This document shows, one piece after another, positions 1-8,700 of a stretch of 64,000 nucleotides of DNA. Source of the stretch: Punctularia strigosozonata HHB-11173 SS5 (taxonomy: Eukaryota; Basidiomycota; Agaricomycetes; Corticiales; Punctulariaceae); contig NW_006767454.1 in NCBI RefSeq assembly GCF_000264995.1, forward strand, positions 156,088 through 220,087, in the 5' to 3' direction. The notes beneath the pieces are model-generated. The model had not been told where the DNA came from. It was given only the letters and a program-made list of their open reading frames with translations, and made no database searches. Made by a program: the position numbers and the translations under genes. Positions within the stretch are counted from its first letter, which is position 1. Each line of letters opens with the position of its first letter.

Positions 1-733
1 CCTTGCTCTCCTTCACCTCCGGCGCGAGACTCCCACTTCTTTCTCCCTGCCCTTTCCCTTCGTGTCCCTCTGCCCGACGTTGTTTGTTTGCTCGTCCCCT
101 TTTCCTCGACCCTTCTTGGAGGACGAAGCACGACTCTGCCCATCGCACAACCACATCGCCGCGTTCCGGATGTCGCAGATCGAGCCCAGCGACAGCCTCG
201 ATACCACGTCGAGTACACGAAGGACGTGACCATGTCCGCAGCGAGCACCGTGAGCGCCTCGTCCGTCAAGCACGGCGGCGCGAAGCAGTAGACCGACACC
301 CTTCTCCCGACAGGGAGACCGCTCGAGCGGACTGTGAGGCAAGTCTTCGGGTCTGCCCAGGACTAACGCGGGCGTGTTCCGTTAACGATTCGATCGCGGA
401 AGGCGGAAGTTGTGAAAAACTTACGAGACCGAGAAGCGCAGCGACGCCGGCGCCGAGACTGTGCCCGCACAGCACGAGCTCGTACCCCTTGTTCTTCCGC
501 AACGCATCGCGTACGGCGACGTGTACCGGTTTGCCATGTCTGCCCATCGCACGCATCATGCGCAGCATCCTGCCGTGCACTTTGTACTTCTTGGGCTCGT
601 GCAGAACGGAAGGGGTGGGTAGCGTGGCAGAACGCGCTTTTCTGGGGCGTGGCTTGGGCGCAGAGGCATCGGTTGGGACGGGGATCGTTTGCGTCCGTTG
701 CGGCCGAGAAGGCAAGGCCAAGAACCCCGGCAT
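1..733 (-). pseudogene. Class 3 lipase (Sn1-specific diacylglycerol lipase-like), 3'-truncated by window edge, apparently frameshifted
   Basis: Membrane-associated class 3 lipases of this type hydrolyse diacylglycerol. The nucleophile elbow GHSLGAG is present, followed by an intron (363-424, GTAAGT to TTAG) whose removal restores the family segment WADPKTCLT, then the family block VSVYCFAPPCLTDEAL. Near position 207-213 the frame breaks: TSFVYS is in one frame and the expected continuation DVVSRLSLGSICDIRNA is in another, consistent with loss of about 4 bases (a missing His-Asp codon pair). I found no exon upstream of 733 encoding the roughly 200 residues that usually precede the nucleophile. 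Either upstream exons are not recognisable or this is a decayed copy; an assembly error at one site would also explain the shift. Class assignment is secure, the pseudogene status less so. Confidence 0.6.
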
Positions 734-1512
734 CTCGCCTGACGCGTCATCTTGATCTGTACGGGATGTGTTGTGCTTGGTGTTGTGGCAAGACGAGTCA
801 GCTTATGTTACAGTGGGTTGATGTTACAGAGAGCGCGCAGAACAGCTGACGACAGCTGGGACGGATTGATCGTATCAAGAAAGGCATTAGGCTGGCTCGT
901 CAGCGAAGGAGGTTGAGTTAGCTCAGTGCCGCCTCCAACCAACATGGTCACATGTCTAGTACGACTCAGAGAAACTGTGAAGTGGAGTGCCAAGACGCTA
1001 CGTATGAGCCAGGATATGTAGAATTCGTGGCATAGATTGGTAGACGATATCACAGAATATGGTGTCCGCGCCTGTGAGCATGTTCCCATGAATCCGATCC
1101 GCAAATTGCACCTCGGCAACGGAAGTCGCGCACATCCTCTGGTGACCACCCTCATCCGTCCGCTTACAAGCTTCCGACATCGCATTCCCGCACATCCCAG
1201 GTGAAAATTGGTCGTTTTCACTGGGCTTCAGCGGGCGGCAGGCTGACGAGATCACGTGGCTCGTGTATAGTCAGCCGGAGAAGGCCGAGAGTTCGTTGGC
1301 TTTCTCAGTTCCTCTGCCCTTACCAAGTGCATCCGTGTGTAGCTTGGCCAGTGCAATCACTTCAGGCGCAATACTGCGACGAGGCGCTGGAATTACTTGA
1401 GTGAATGTTCAATGTGGCTGCCAGACTCGACGCGGTCAATATTGGACTACACGTGTGAATCCCGTGAACACGAGAAGCCTCGGTCTCAACTTTCGACATC
1501 AGTTTACCGAGC
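734..1512. other. Intergenic, no supported gene
   Basis: About 780 bases between the lipase relic and the next reading frame. Short open frames occur on both strands but none shows a recognisable domain or a convincing splice pattern. No repeat was noticed. Confidence 0.4.
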
Positions 1513-2160
1513 ATGTCGCCAACGTCTGTGTCACAACCTCGAACCGTTTTGCCTCATGCTGCTTCTGGCCAAACGATCATCAAGCCGGATGACGCGAAGT
1601 ATCCTTGGTACCAGTTCTTGATCCTTCCGTGGACCGAGAGACAGTGCCGTAACTATGAGGTGAGCGACGTGCACAGAATTTCCCCGAAGTCATACGCTGG
1701 GCCTGATGACTTCATCTTCCAGGAATATGCCAAGATGATCGAGAACATTGAGCCTCTCGATGAGCTACCACCCGAATTTGATCCTTGGTCGGAACCGCTC
1801 AAATACCCCCCACCCACATTTTACTACGGGTGGGCCGTGGATAGGGAGTTAGCACTCGACTATGCTCGCCGAAAGGGACTCATTGAGGAGGACCCAAGTA
1901 CCGTATCCGACCCACGCCGCGCTGCGTTCATCAAATCCTGGACACTCGTCGATGTGCAGGAGTTCCTCGAGCAGGTTGTCTCGCTGGAACAGTCGTACGC
2001 GGTCCAGGATCCTGATAATCCATACCTGCTTATCTGGTCGCTGTATGACAATTGGAAACCGCCTGACGAACGTCCAGATATGGGGGATATTATTGAGCTG
2101 CAGAAGGATTTAGGATACGAGGATGGGCCGAAATGGTACTTGTCTTCCGATACTATATGA
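1513..2160 (+). CDS. Hypothetical protein, 215 aa, single exon
   Basis: I do not recognise the family. The frame opens at an ATG and runs 215 codons without intron signals. The product is acidic and rich in Pro, Asp, Glu, Trp and Tyr, for example PPEFDPWSEPLKYPPP near residues 85-100 and YYGWAVDRELALDYARRKG after it. No signal peptide, membrane segment or known catalytic motif is visible. The amino-acid composition is that of a folded soluble protein rather than of a chance GC-rich frame, which is the main support. Agaricomycete genomes carry many such lineage-specific single-exon proteins, and a role cannot be inferred. Confidence 0.55.
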   Translation: MSPTSVSQPRTVLPHAASGQTIIKPDDAKYPWYQFLILPWTERQCRNYEVSDVHRISPKSYAGPDDFIFQEYAKMIENIEPLDELPPEFDPWSEPLKYPPPTFYYGWAVDRELALDYARRKGLIEEDPSTVSDPRRAAFIKSWTLVDVQEFLEQVVSLEQSYAVQDPDNPYLLIWSLYDNWKPPDERPDMGDIIELQKDLGYEDGPKWYLSSDTI

Positions 2161-2358
2161 GATCATCACTTCGGCCACATCGTCGAATCGGCCACCCTGC
2201 TATAACTCGTGCTCCGCTGCGTTTTTTGGCCCCATTCTCTCACTGTCGTCATGTAGTGTACTCCCAGTTATATCCTGGGCATAATAGCATGAGTTACATT
2301 GCTCGACAGTGCGGTGGACAACACTGTCCAAGTCACGCTACGTGATGAGGTGCCGACA

Positions 2359-2892
2359 ATGCCGGATGACAGGCCGGGCGGAGTTCCAATATTGAATGCG
2401 TCGCGACGTAGACACGTCTTCGCTCGTTCCTGCATCAGTGCTGCTCTGTCGATGGGTGCACGGAACCAACGATGTAGAAGCACAAACGGTACCCAGCTTG
2501 GACGACAACATGAAAACAAAACAGATTATTGGCATGAAAGCAAGCTGAAAGACGGAGTGCTGAGCGGCAAATACAAGAGTGCAAGAGCCGCTGCTATTGC
2601 TGTTGCCGTACGTGATCCCGCATTCTGTAGTGAAGATGCTGACAAGGAAGGATCTAGGTTAAGCGCAGTATTCTCGGTGACCGTATGTGCACATTGCACG
2701 CTCTCTCGCCTCGCACTCGAGGAGGAAATGGTTCGACTCGCAAATGTTATTGCGCCAGAGCTCAAGGCTCACTTCGAGGAGGAAGAACATATTGCTGCCG
2801 AAAAGGAGAGGGAGACACGGGAGAAGGTGCGTTCAAAAGCTGAGCGTGAGGCTCGTATTGTACAGGCCGCGTTGTCAAGGATCTTCGACTAG
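2359..2892 (+). CDS. Possible orphan protein with charged C-terminal helix, 177 aa
   Basis: The open frame reaches back to 2299 but its first ATG is at 2359, so that start is preferred. The last 40 residues are strongly charged and heptad-like (EEEEHIAAEKERETREK), consistent with a coiled coil. The first half has no recognisable feature, and possible splice sites inside the frame (GTACGTG near 2609) mean the true gene may be shorter and spliced. It lies 3' of the 215-residue gene on the same strand. Function unknown; this may be a remnant. Confidence 0.3.
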   Translation: MPDDRPGGVPILNASRRRHVFARSCISAALSMGARNQRCRSTNGTQLGRQHENKTDYWHESKLKDGVLSGKYKSARAAAIAVAVRDPAFCSEDADKEGSRLSAVFSVTVCAHCTLSRLALEEEMVRLANVIAPELKAHFEEEEHIAAEKERETREKVRSKAEREARIVQAALSRIFD

Positions 2893-3593
2893 CCATCGAG
2901 TGCCTTCAAAACCAGAGACAATGTTGTTGGGCTGGTGCAGGCACTGCACGTCAACAAGGGTCCTGTCCGGGCAATCCTGCCAAGGATTTGTGAACATCTC
3001 GATACACACCAAGACTTGCTTCGAACCCATGTTTTGCAGGCCTTTTCAAGCTCTCCGACGCTCCGCCCATGGATCCCACCCCGATTACACACCACATTGG
3101 GCACCCCTCGAGTCAACATCAAACAGAGCCTTCTCTGATTGCCCGGGGTAGTCTAATCCGAACGGACTTGTTAACAGGTTTGAATCTTAATAACTACGGT
3201 ACATGTTCATATCATAACAATAACTTGGTTCGTCACTGTTACTTGCACATATTGTTCGTTCTTGTAGCATACATCCTTTGTAATCGACCACAAAATTTGG
3301 CCTGATACGACGGATCGGCCACCTCGAGCGGAGTACGAAATACTTTGATGGGACATGAGCGCGGAGGTGTGACGTGTGTGTGACTGGCCGATTTGACCAT
3401 CCGGCCGAAGAGACGATATCATATAGTATGTAACGGCATATTGTCACTTGCAAATCACTATCGATTCGCCTCACAATCTGTTCAATGCGTCCCCTGGCCG
3501 CTTCGGGACATCGGTTTTTGTTCATAACTCATCGAAGCTCCTGTTGCGAGGGAGGTCGATACATCGCATGTGGTTTCATCGCGCCTGTTCGTG
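2893..3593. other. Intergenic, no supported gene
   Basis: About 700 bases between the orphan frame and the foldback element. The middle (3180-3300) is more AT-rich than its surroundings. No domain-bearing frame was found. Confidence 0.4.
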
Positions 3594-4341
3594 TTACTGC
3601 CGTTTGCAAAACAGATGGCGCGTCGTGACTTTCGCGCGTCGTTTGACCTCCCGCGGTTGTGCGGGCATATCAACTGTAGCTCGCCGACGGCGACGAATCT
3701 AACCATGATCCCTGAGACAAGTATGTAGCCATCGTCAATATGCAGGTGCATAGCACATTTTTGAGGTGGAGCTCGTGAGTGAGCCCGTTGTCGTGCTATA
3801 TCACTAACCAGGACAGGGTATCGTTCATGGTGACTCAAGCATTGAGGGCATGGACTCATGTCCTTATGAAAAAGGCCTTGAGGAGACCTCCTGAGCATGC
3901 ATGTGTGGTTTTTGAAGGTGGAGAGCAACACAGGGGGCAGTGGATGATGATACAGTACCCAGTCCTCTACTGTGTATCCTTCCACTCGTTTCTGTTGCAG
4001 ATTTCCTGGCCATCTGTTGATGGAAGTATGACATGCACCTCAATATACACGATAAGTAACTTCCTGAACCAACTGGGGCACGGAAGAACTCTGTATGACG
4101 AAACAGCAAGTGATAGAGCTCTGGGAACCCTTTCATGGCACACGAACTGGTTGACTTATCAGAAATGGTTAGGTATACATCCTTGCACCTGCAGGTCAAT
4201 GAGTGCTACAAGTTTGTCTCAGAAATCATGTTGAAATTCGTCGCCGTTGTCGAGCTACAGCCGATACGCTCTGCGTGGCAGTGGGAGGTCAAGTAACGCG
4301 CGGAAGTCACGACGCGCCATCTGTTTTGCAAACGGCAGTAA
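3594..4341. repeat. Foldback / inverted-repeat element, ~750 bp
   Basis: The two ends are inverted copies of each other. Bases 3594-3631 are a perfect 38-base inverted match to 4304-4341. The match continues inward less exactly, to about 3765 on the left and 4170 on the right (for example CCTGAGACAA at the left against TTGTCTCAG at the right). Outside the 38-base match similarity drops at once, so these are probably the element ends. The spacer of about 400 bases holds open frames on both strands but no transposase motif. No clear target-site duplication was found by eye. It could be a non-autonomous DNA transposon or two copies of one sequence inserted head to head. Confidence 0.65.
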
Positions 4342-4523
4342 TCTGATGCGGCGCTATACGCAGATCGGGGCTGCAAACCCTTTTCGAGTCCACGTCACTA
4401 ACATGAAATCTCACATTGTATCGTAAAGGTAAAGGTAAGTTCGATACCGGGTACTCGTTTCTGAGCGGTGGTCACTGCATTCTGACTGAACAATCCCTCC
4501 AGAGCATCATACGGAGGAGACGA

Positions 4524-4800
4524 TTGCTCCTCGCAGGCGTTGAAATACCCCTCTTTCTGAAGCCAAAGAAAGCCAAACCGACAGCAGAGGTTGGCCTACC
4601 TCCCGCAGCCATCGCTTCCGAGGCTGACCCTCGGAAGGCGCTCGCGTCTCTCCAACGTAACATGCTTTCTCGCCACGCACAACCCACCCCGGCCGATCGT
4701 GGTACAGGCTAGCGCTACGTCGATCGCTCTGCTCGCGGACACGCGCTGTACCCGCATTCACCCGTGAACACGCCGGGTACTACTTCTCCACCGAAACCAC
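4524..4800 (+). pseudogene. Decayed partial copy of the FHA/G-patch gene
   Basis: This stretch matches 7366-7641 of the intact FHA/G-patch gene on the same strand, over the linker between the two domains. Shared protein segments include EIPLF-KPKK, DPRKALASL-RNMLSRHAQPT and DRGTG. The copy carries an in-frame TAG after the DRGTG segment and lacks both the FHA core and the G-patch, so it cannot encode the protein. It begins about 180 bases after the foldback element. Copy and parent differ at many silent and coding positions, so the duplication is not recent. Confidence 0.8.
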
Positions 4801-5267
4801 TATGCATCAACCTGATATGAGACAGCAGTTGCACTTCTGTCCTGTTACACTTATTTCTGCTTAAAATCCTCCGAAACTTCATAATACGATAGCTATACAT
4901 GCATTCATAGTGACTATGACTCCCAGAATATTTCCGACCACCTGTAAGCGAGAAATGGCAACGGCTCGCTCAGCCCAGCGTATTTCTCCGCCTTCCATCT
5001 GTGCGCGCCTTAGGAACTTTGGTCCATACGGGCTAGTAAGCTTGCCCGACACTTCGTTTCCACACGCCGTGAGGATATGACACGAATACCTAGCGAGGGC
5101 ATTCCACGCAGCATCTGCGCAAAACGACGTAATGAAGACCGCATGGCGCTCAGTATTGCGCGACGACAAGAGCAAAGGGCAGAGATGCAACGGCCTGCGA
5201 AGGCAAGGGCGGACATCCCGCGTCATCAAGAATCCCAAGCCCGCCTTCCAGCATCCGTCAAGTACGA
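4801..5267. other. Intergenic, no supported gene
   Basis: About 470 bases downstream (3') of the F-box gene and of the decayed copy. A 132-codon antisense frame exists here but has no domain, no good start context and no splice support. Confidence 0.4.
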
Positions 5268-6602
5268 TCAATAGCAAAAGAACACGATACCAGATTCGAA
5301 CTCACCTCCGTTCTCCCGCTCCAAGAGGTCGATCTTCCACTTGCAAGACAAGCTCTTGAGCGCTTCGGGGGCCCTGCCAACCACTCTGATCCACATGCGC
5401 CTCCCGTGCCGTCGGCTGTCTTCGATCTTTGCATCGTCCCTGAGATATCGCTCCATGAACTCCGGATCTCGAAAATATAACACGCCATGATGCGTCTGCC
5501 AATTCACCGAGAGCAGCTGCAATGACGATGGGATATCGCCTAGTAGCTTTACGCAGTGATGGTCAAACGGAAGATTGCCGATGGCGAGACGCGAGAGGCG
5601 ACGGAATGCAGCAAGTCTCAGGGATTGGAGCAATTGCAGCTCGTATACCCCGAACAAATTGAGCTCTTGGAGTGTTTCTGCGTGTGATTGAATGTAGTCC
5701 GCATGCTGCGTAGGCCATGGGTAACCAGGCCAGCAGTTCTCCCGGAGCTCGATCACTTCGAGCGCCTGTGCCCGATCGTTAAATGGTACGACCATGACGG
5801 GTCTTGGGATCTCCATCGTTGTATCACGGATCCGCACAATGCGCAGGCAGGGGAGCGACAGAGTGTCGTCGTGATCGTGGATGACGCACGAGTCGAGGCG
5901 AAGTTCTTCGATGGTGCTCGGAACCAGGACCATTATAGCCTTCGGATCATGCGAGAAAGTTGGTGCAATACCCTGGAAGGTCAAAGGTCCGGACAGGACG
6001 ATGCGGTTCCCGGCCATCAATGTCAGCCGACGGGGTGAGTTGACGTGGTTTCCACTCTGTAAACTGAGCGCGCCGGGTACGTCGTCTGCGTGAAGCGATA
6101 CCAAACATACTGCATCCAACTTCTCGCACGCTGCAAATATCGCGTCCAGCGACTGCTGGTGGGGCACCTTCGCTTGCTCCCGGTGTACGACTCCATGATA
6201 AGAGGTCGTGTGGTGCACACAGTAGCCAAATATGAGCCTGCGCACAAATTGAGCAAGTTCGGGGCGCTGCGCAAGGGTCCGGGCAAAGTGTTGAAGAGCG
6301 AGGACGGAGGGAAGGTACGGTGTGGAGTAATGCAGCGCAATGCCTGCGCTGTGCCATCTCTTGCAGACGAGGAGCATGTTGAGGAGGTTCGTATGATGGA
6401 GACATACAGTTGGAAGCTCTTGGCATGAGGTAGGGAAGCGATCAGTGCCATACGCGTACGTCAGGATCTCGACGATGAACTCCTGTGGGAGGTGCACGCG
6501 GTGTACACTTCGTCGTGACCGTAACAGGCAAGATTTCAGAGGCGAAAGTGTAAGAATCATACGAGAGCAGCTTTTTCCATGGGACCGAGGGTGCTTGCTC
6601 AT
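5268..6602 (-). CDS. F-box / leucine-rich type protein, 444 aa
   Basis: Probable substrate-recognition subunit of an SCF ubiquitin ligase. The N-terminus has an F-box-like segment, VHLPQEFIVEILTYAYG around residues 35-55 followed by LLNMLLVCKRWHSAGIALHY around 70-95, the usual PxE-hxhhhhxxL ... C+xW pattern. The rest is made of irregular leucine-rich segments such as IEELRLDSCVI, ALEVIELREN and ETLQELNLFGVYEL, the usual architecture of fungal F-box proteins. Single exon. The open frame extends one codon further (TTG), but the first ATG at 6602-6600 is chosen. It is divergent from the FHA/G-patch gene, with about 230 bases between the starts. These proteins are numerous and diverge fast in Agaricomycetes, so the substrate is unknown. 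Confidence 0.75.
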   Translation of the reverse strand: MSKHPRSHGKSCSRMILTLSPLKSCLLRSRRSVHRVHLPQEFIVEILTYAYGTDRFPTSCQELPTVCLHHTNLLNMLLVCKRWHSAGIALHYSTPYLPSVLALQHFARTLAQRPELAQFVRRLIFGYCVHHTTSYHGVVHREQAKVPHQQSLDAIFAACEKLDAVCLVSLHADDVPGALSLQSGNHVNSPRRLTLMAGNRIVLSGPLTFQGIAPTFSHDPKAIMVLVPSTIEELRLDSCVIHDHDDTLSLPCLRIVRIRDTTMEIPRPVMVVPFNDRAQALEVIELRENCWPGYPWPTQHADYIQSHAETLQELNLFGVYELQLLQSLRLAAFRRLSRLAIGNLPFDHHCVKLLGDIPSSLQLLSVNWQTHHGVLYFRDPEFMERYLRDDAKIEDSRRHGRRMWIRVVGRAPEALKSLSCKWKIDLLERENGGEFESGIVFFCY

Positions 6603-6834
6603 CAAGATATAAGTAACGCTGGCCGCAATACGCCGTAGAAACTACTAAGTAAAACGGATTTGTGTTGCGATGGGATGAAGATCATCACGTGCATCATTGA
6701 ACGCATTCTCCCTGTTCGCGTCGGTCCCCGGTCCCTGTTCACCTTTGCTACTTACCTCCACCCTTGACGCGGACGGCGGCCACTAGGGCCAGAATACAGA
6801 TACCAGGAATTGATAGACCGTGACCTCATGCGAT

Positions 6835-7980
6835 ATGGAAAAGATTACTCGTGATGACATCTCAGAGGAAGATTATCGACCGGAGTACGAATGGCCAGGA
6901 GAAGAGGAAGAACTGGGCCTACCTATCAGACAACCCGTGCGCACGATGCGGCTCGTGGCTCTCCGTAGCCGTATTTTAGCCAAAGGCCAAGGCATTGCGG
7001 TGATTGACGCCTACGACGAGTGTCAAATCGGTCGCGACGCGGCGCCTGCGGGGGTGACGAAGCCCCGGATCCGCTTGAAGGAGATGGAGGTCTCGAAATT
7101 ACACGCAACCGTTTATTGGGACACATATAGGAAGGAATGGGCAGTCGTCGACATGGGGTCTATGCATGGAACGTTCGTCCTGTCGAATATACCAGGGCAG
7201 GCATCTACCTCCGACGCGGCATTGGCGTCACCCACGGGAGCCCGATTGTCTCCTTCCCGCGTGGCGAGTGTACCTCGACGTCTCTCTCATCTCGACCTCA
7301 TTACTATCGGCAGCACAACTTTCTGCCTTCATTTTCACGGTCGCGATCCACCTTGCGAAGAGTGTTCCCTCCACGCAGGTGGCGAAATCCCCCTCTTTCC
7401 AAAGCCTAAGAAGGTGAAACCGACAGTCGAGGTTGAACCGTCACCTACCGTGACTTCAGGCGAGACTGTTGATCCACGGAAGGCGCTCGCCTCGCTGAAG
7501 CGCAACATGCTCTCGCGCCACGCACAACCCACCTCGGCCGATCGTGGTACGGGCAAGCGCTACGTCGATCGCTCTGCTCGTCGACGCGCGCTATACCCGC
7601 ACTCGCCCGCGGACGCGCCGGGTACTTCTTCACCGAAACCTGCTATCGTATCATCGCCCGTTCCTACTAGACCGCCCACTCCACCTGCACCAGATCCCGT
7701 TTCGGCTCCGGCGACGCCCCTCCCGTCTACGAACATCGGCCACAAGCTACTCATGAAGCAAGGATGGGCACCTGGGACGGCACTCGGTCTGCCAGGCGAA
7801 GACGCGGCGAGTACGCACCGGGTCGAGCCCATCGAGGTGAACGCGAACGTGCGGAGAGCAGGCATCGGCATCCAAGCCGCGCAGCAGATCGCCGCGCCAT
7901 CACCGACCTTCGGGGACTGGAAGGAGGACGGAAAACGGAAAAGATGGGAAAATTTCCAGCGTCCGGGGTTCGGCTCTTAA
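6835..7980 (+). CDS. FHA and G-patch domain protein (AGGF1-like architecture), 381 aa
   Basis: The FHA domain lies around residues 45-170 with its core motifs IGRD, KLHATVYWD, DMGSMHGTFV and ITIGSTTFCLHFH. FHA domains bind phosphothreonine peptides. After a Pro-rich linker, a G-patch sits near residues 300-350 (IGHKLLMKQGWAPGTALG ... VRRAGIG); G-patches activate DEAH-box helicases in RNA processing. FHA plus G-patch in this order resembles human AGGF1, so a role in RNA metabolism in the nucleus is inferred. The frame is open from a GTG at 6820, but the first ATG is at 6835. Single exon. A 277-base decayed copy of the linker region lies 2.8 kb upstream. Domain calls are strong; the AGGF1 comparison rests on architecture only. 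Confidence 0.85.
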   Translation: MEKITRDDISEEDYRPEYEWPGEEEELGLPIRQPVRTMRLVALRSRILAKGQGIAVIDAYDECQIGRDAAPAGVTKPRIRLKEMEVSKLHATVYWDTYRKEWAVVDMGSMHGTFVLSNIPGQASTSDAALASPTGARLSPSRVASVPRRLSHLDLITIGSTTFCLHFHGRDPPCEECSLHAGGEIPLFPKPKKVKPTVEVEPSPTVTSGETVDPRKALASLKRNMLSRHAQPTSADRGTGKRYVDRSARRRALYPHSPADAPGTSSPKPAIVSSPVPTRPPTPPAPDPVSAPATPLPSTNIGHKLLMKQGWAPGTALGLPGEDAASTHRVEPIEVNANVRRAGIGIQAAQQIAAPSPTFGDWKEDGKRKRWENFQRPGFGS

Positions 7981-8094
7981 ACGTCTAACTTGCAACACCT
8001 GCTTCGCGCCCGTGCGACGCGCCGTCGATCGGCATCGTTATGGCCGACCGTTGTCTGTCTGTGCAGGTCGATACCCCCGCGGCCTTGCCGAGGT

Positions 8095-8654
8095 TCACAC
8101 CACCACGAAATGGCACGATGCGCGCCCATAGTCCCACTCCAACCATCGAATGGCCAATTCGGTCGCCTCTGCGATGTCGGCGCCGGCACGCAGAGAATTT
8201 GTGCCGCCATAGGCGCCCTCTACCCCCTCCGAGGTGTACATACTTATGGTAGTGCCCTCCACTTTCTCGCTGGTTTTGCAACTTGCGCAATCCATAGCTG
8301 CTATCTGGATGACAATGCCTAGACAGACCTCACCGGAATCGTGCCTCGTGTTATTTGAGTAGTATCTCGGTCGCGTCGGCGACCCAAATGGCGCAACTCC
8401 AAGCCTCGGATGTACGTACCAGGAAACACGAATAATCGCCCAGTGTTCAAGTAGGGTTTCTTAGTAGCTCTGTGTATCCAGGCGGTGGGTCCGAGGTACA
8501 TCAATTGATTTCCATGCATTACTTTCGGCTCGGACATGACGATGCGAACAAAGCGGGGTACAATCACATGTCTCGGGACACGGTGGTAATCAGCTGCACC
8601 CCGGACGGCGTATTTGGTCGGGGGCGTTAACACGAGTGGTCTGTGCTCACTCAT
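8095..8654 (-). CDS. Hypothetical protein, two exons, 152 aa
   Basis: Exon 1 is 8654-8420 and exon 2 is 8318-8095, joined across a 101-base intron with donor GTACGT and acceptor CTAG. The join is in phase and gives 152 codons plus stop. Exon 1 encodes a basic N-terminal part (RHVIVPRFVRIVMSEPKV); exon 2 encodes DCASCKTSEKVEGTTISMY and an acidic helix-like part (RAGADIAEATELAIRWLEWD) and ends HFVVV. I do not recognise the family. The ATG lies only 46 bases from the ATG of the divergent beta-oxidation gene, so the two must share a promoter or have overlapping leaders. If this start is wrong, the next Met (residue 40) is an alternative. Confidence 0.45.
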
Positions 8655-8700
8655 CTCCTCTCCCGACCTCCATCCTCATCGTCTCGAACTGAAAGTCGGG

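Noticed and set aside
3-755. 250-codon plus-strand frame at the left edge
   Set aside because: Antisense to the lipase with its GHSLGAG motif, and without any domain.
4879-5277. 132-codon minus-strand frame downstream of the F-box gene
   Set aside because: No domain and poor start context; overlaps the F-box 3' end.
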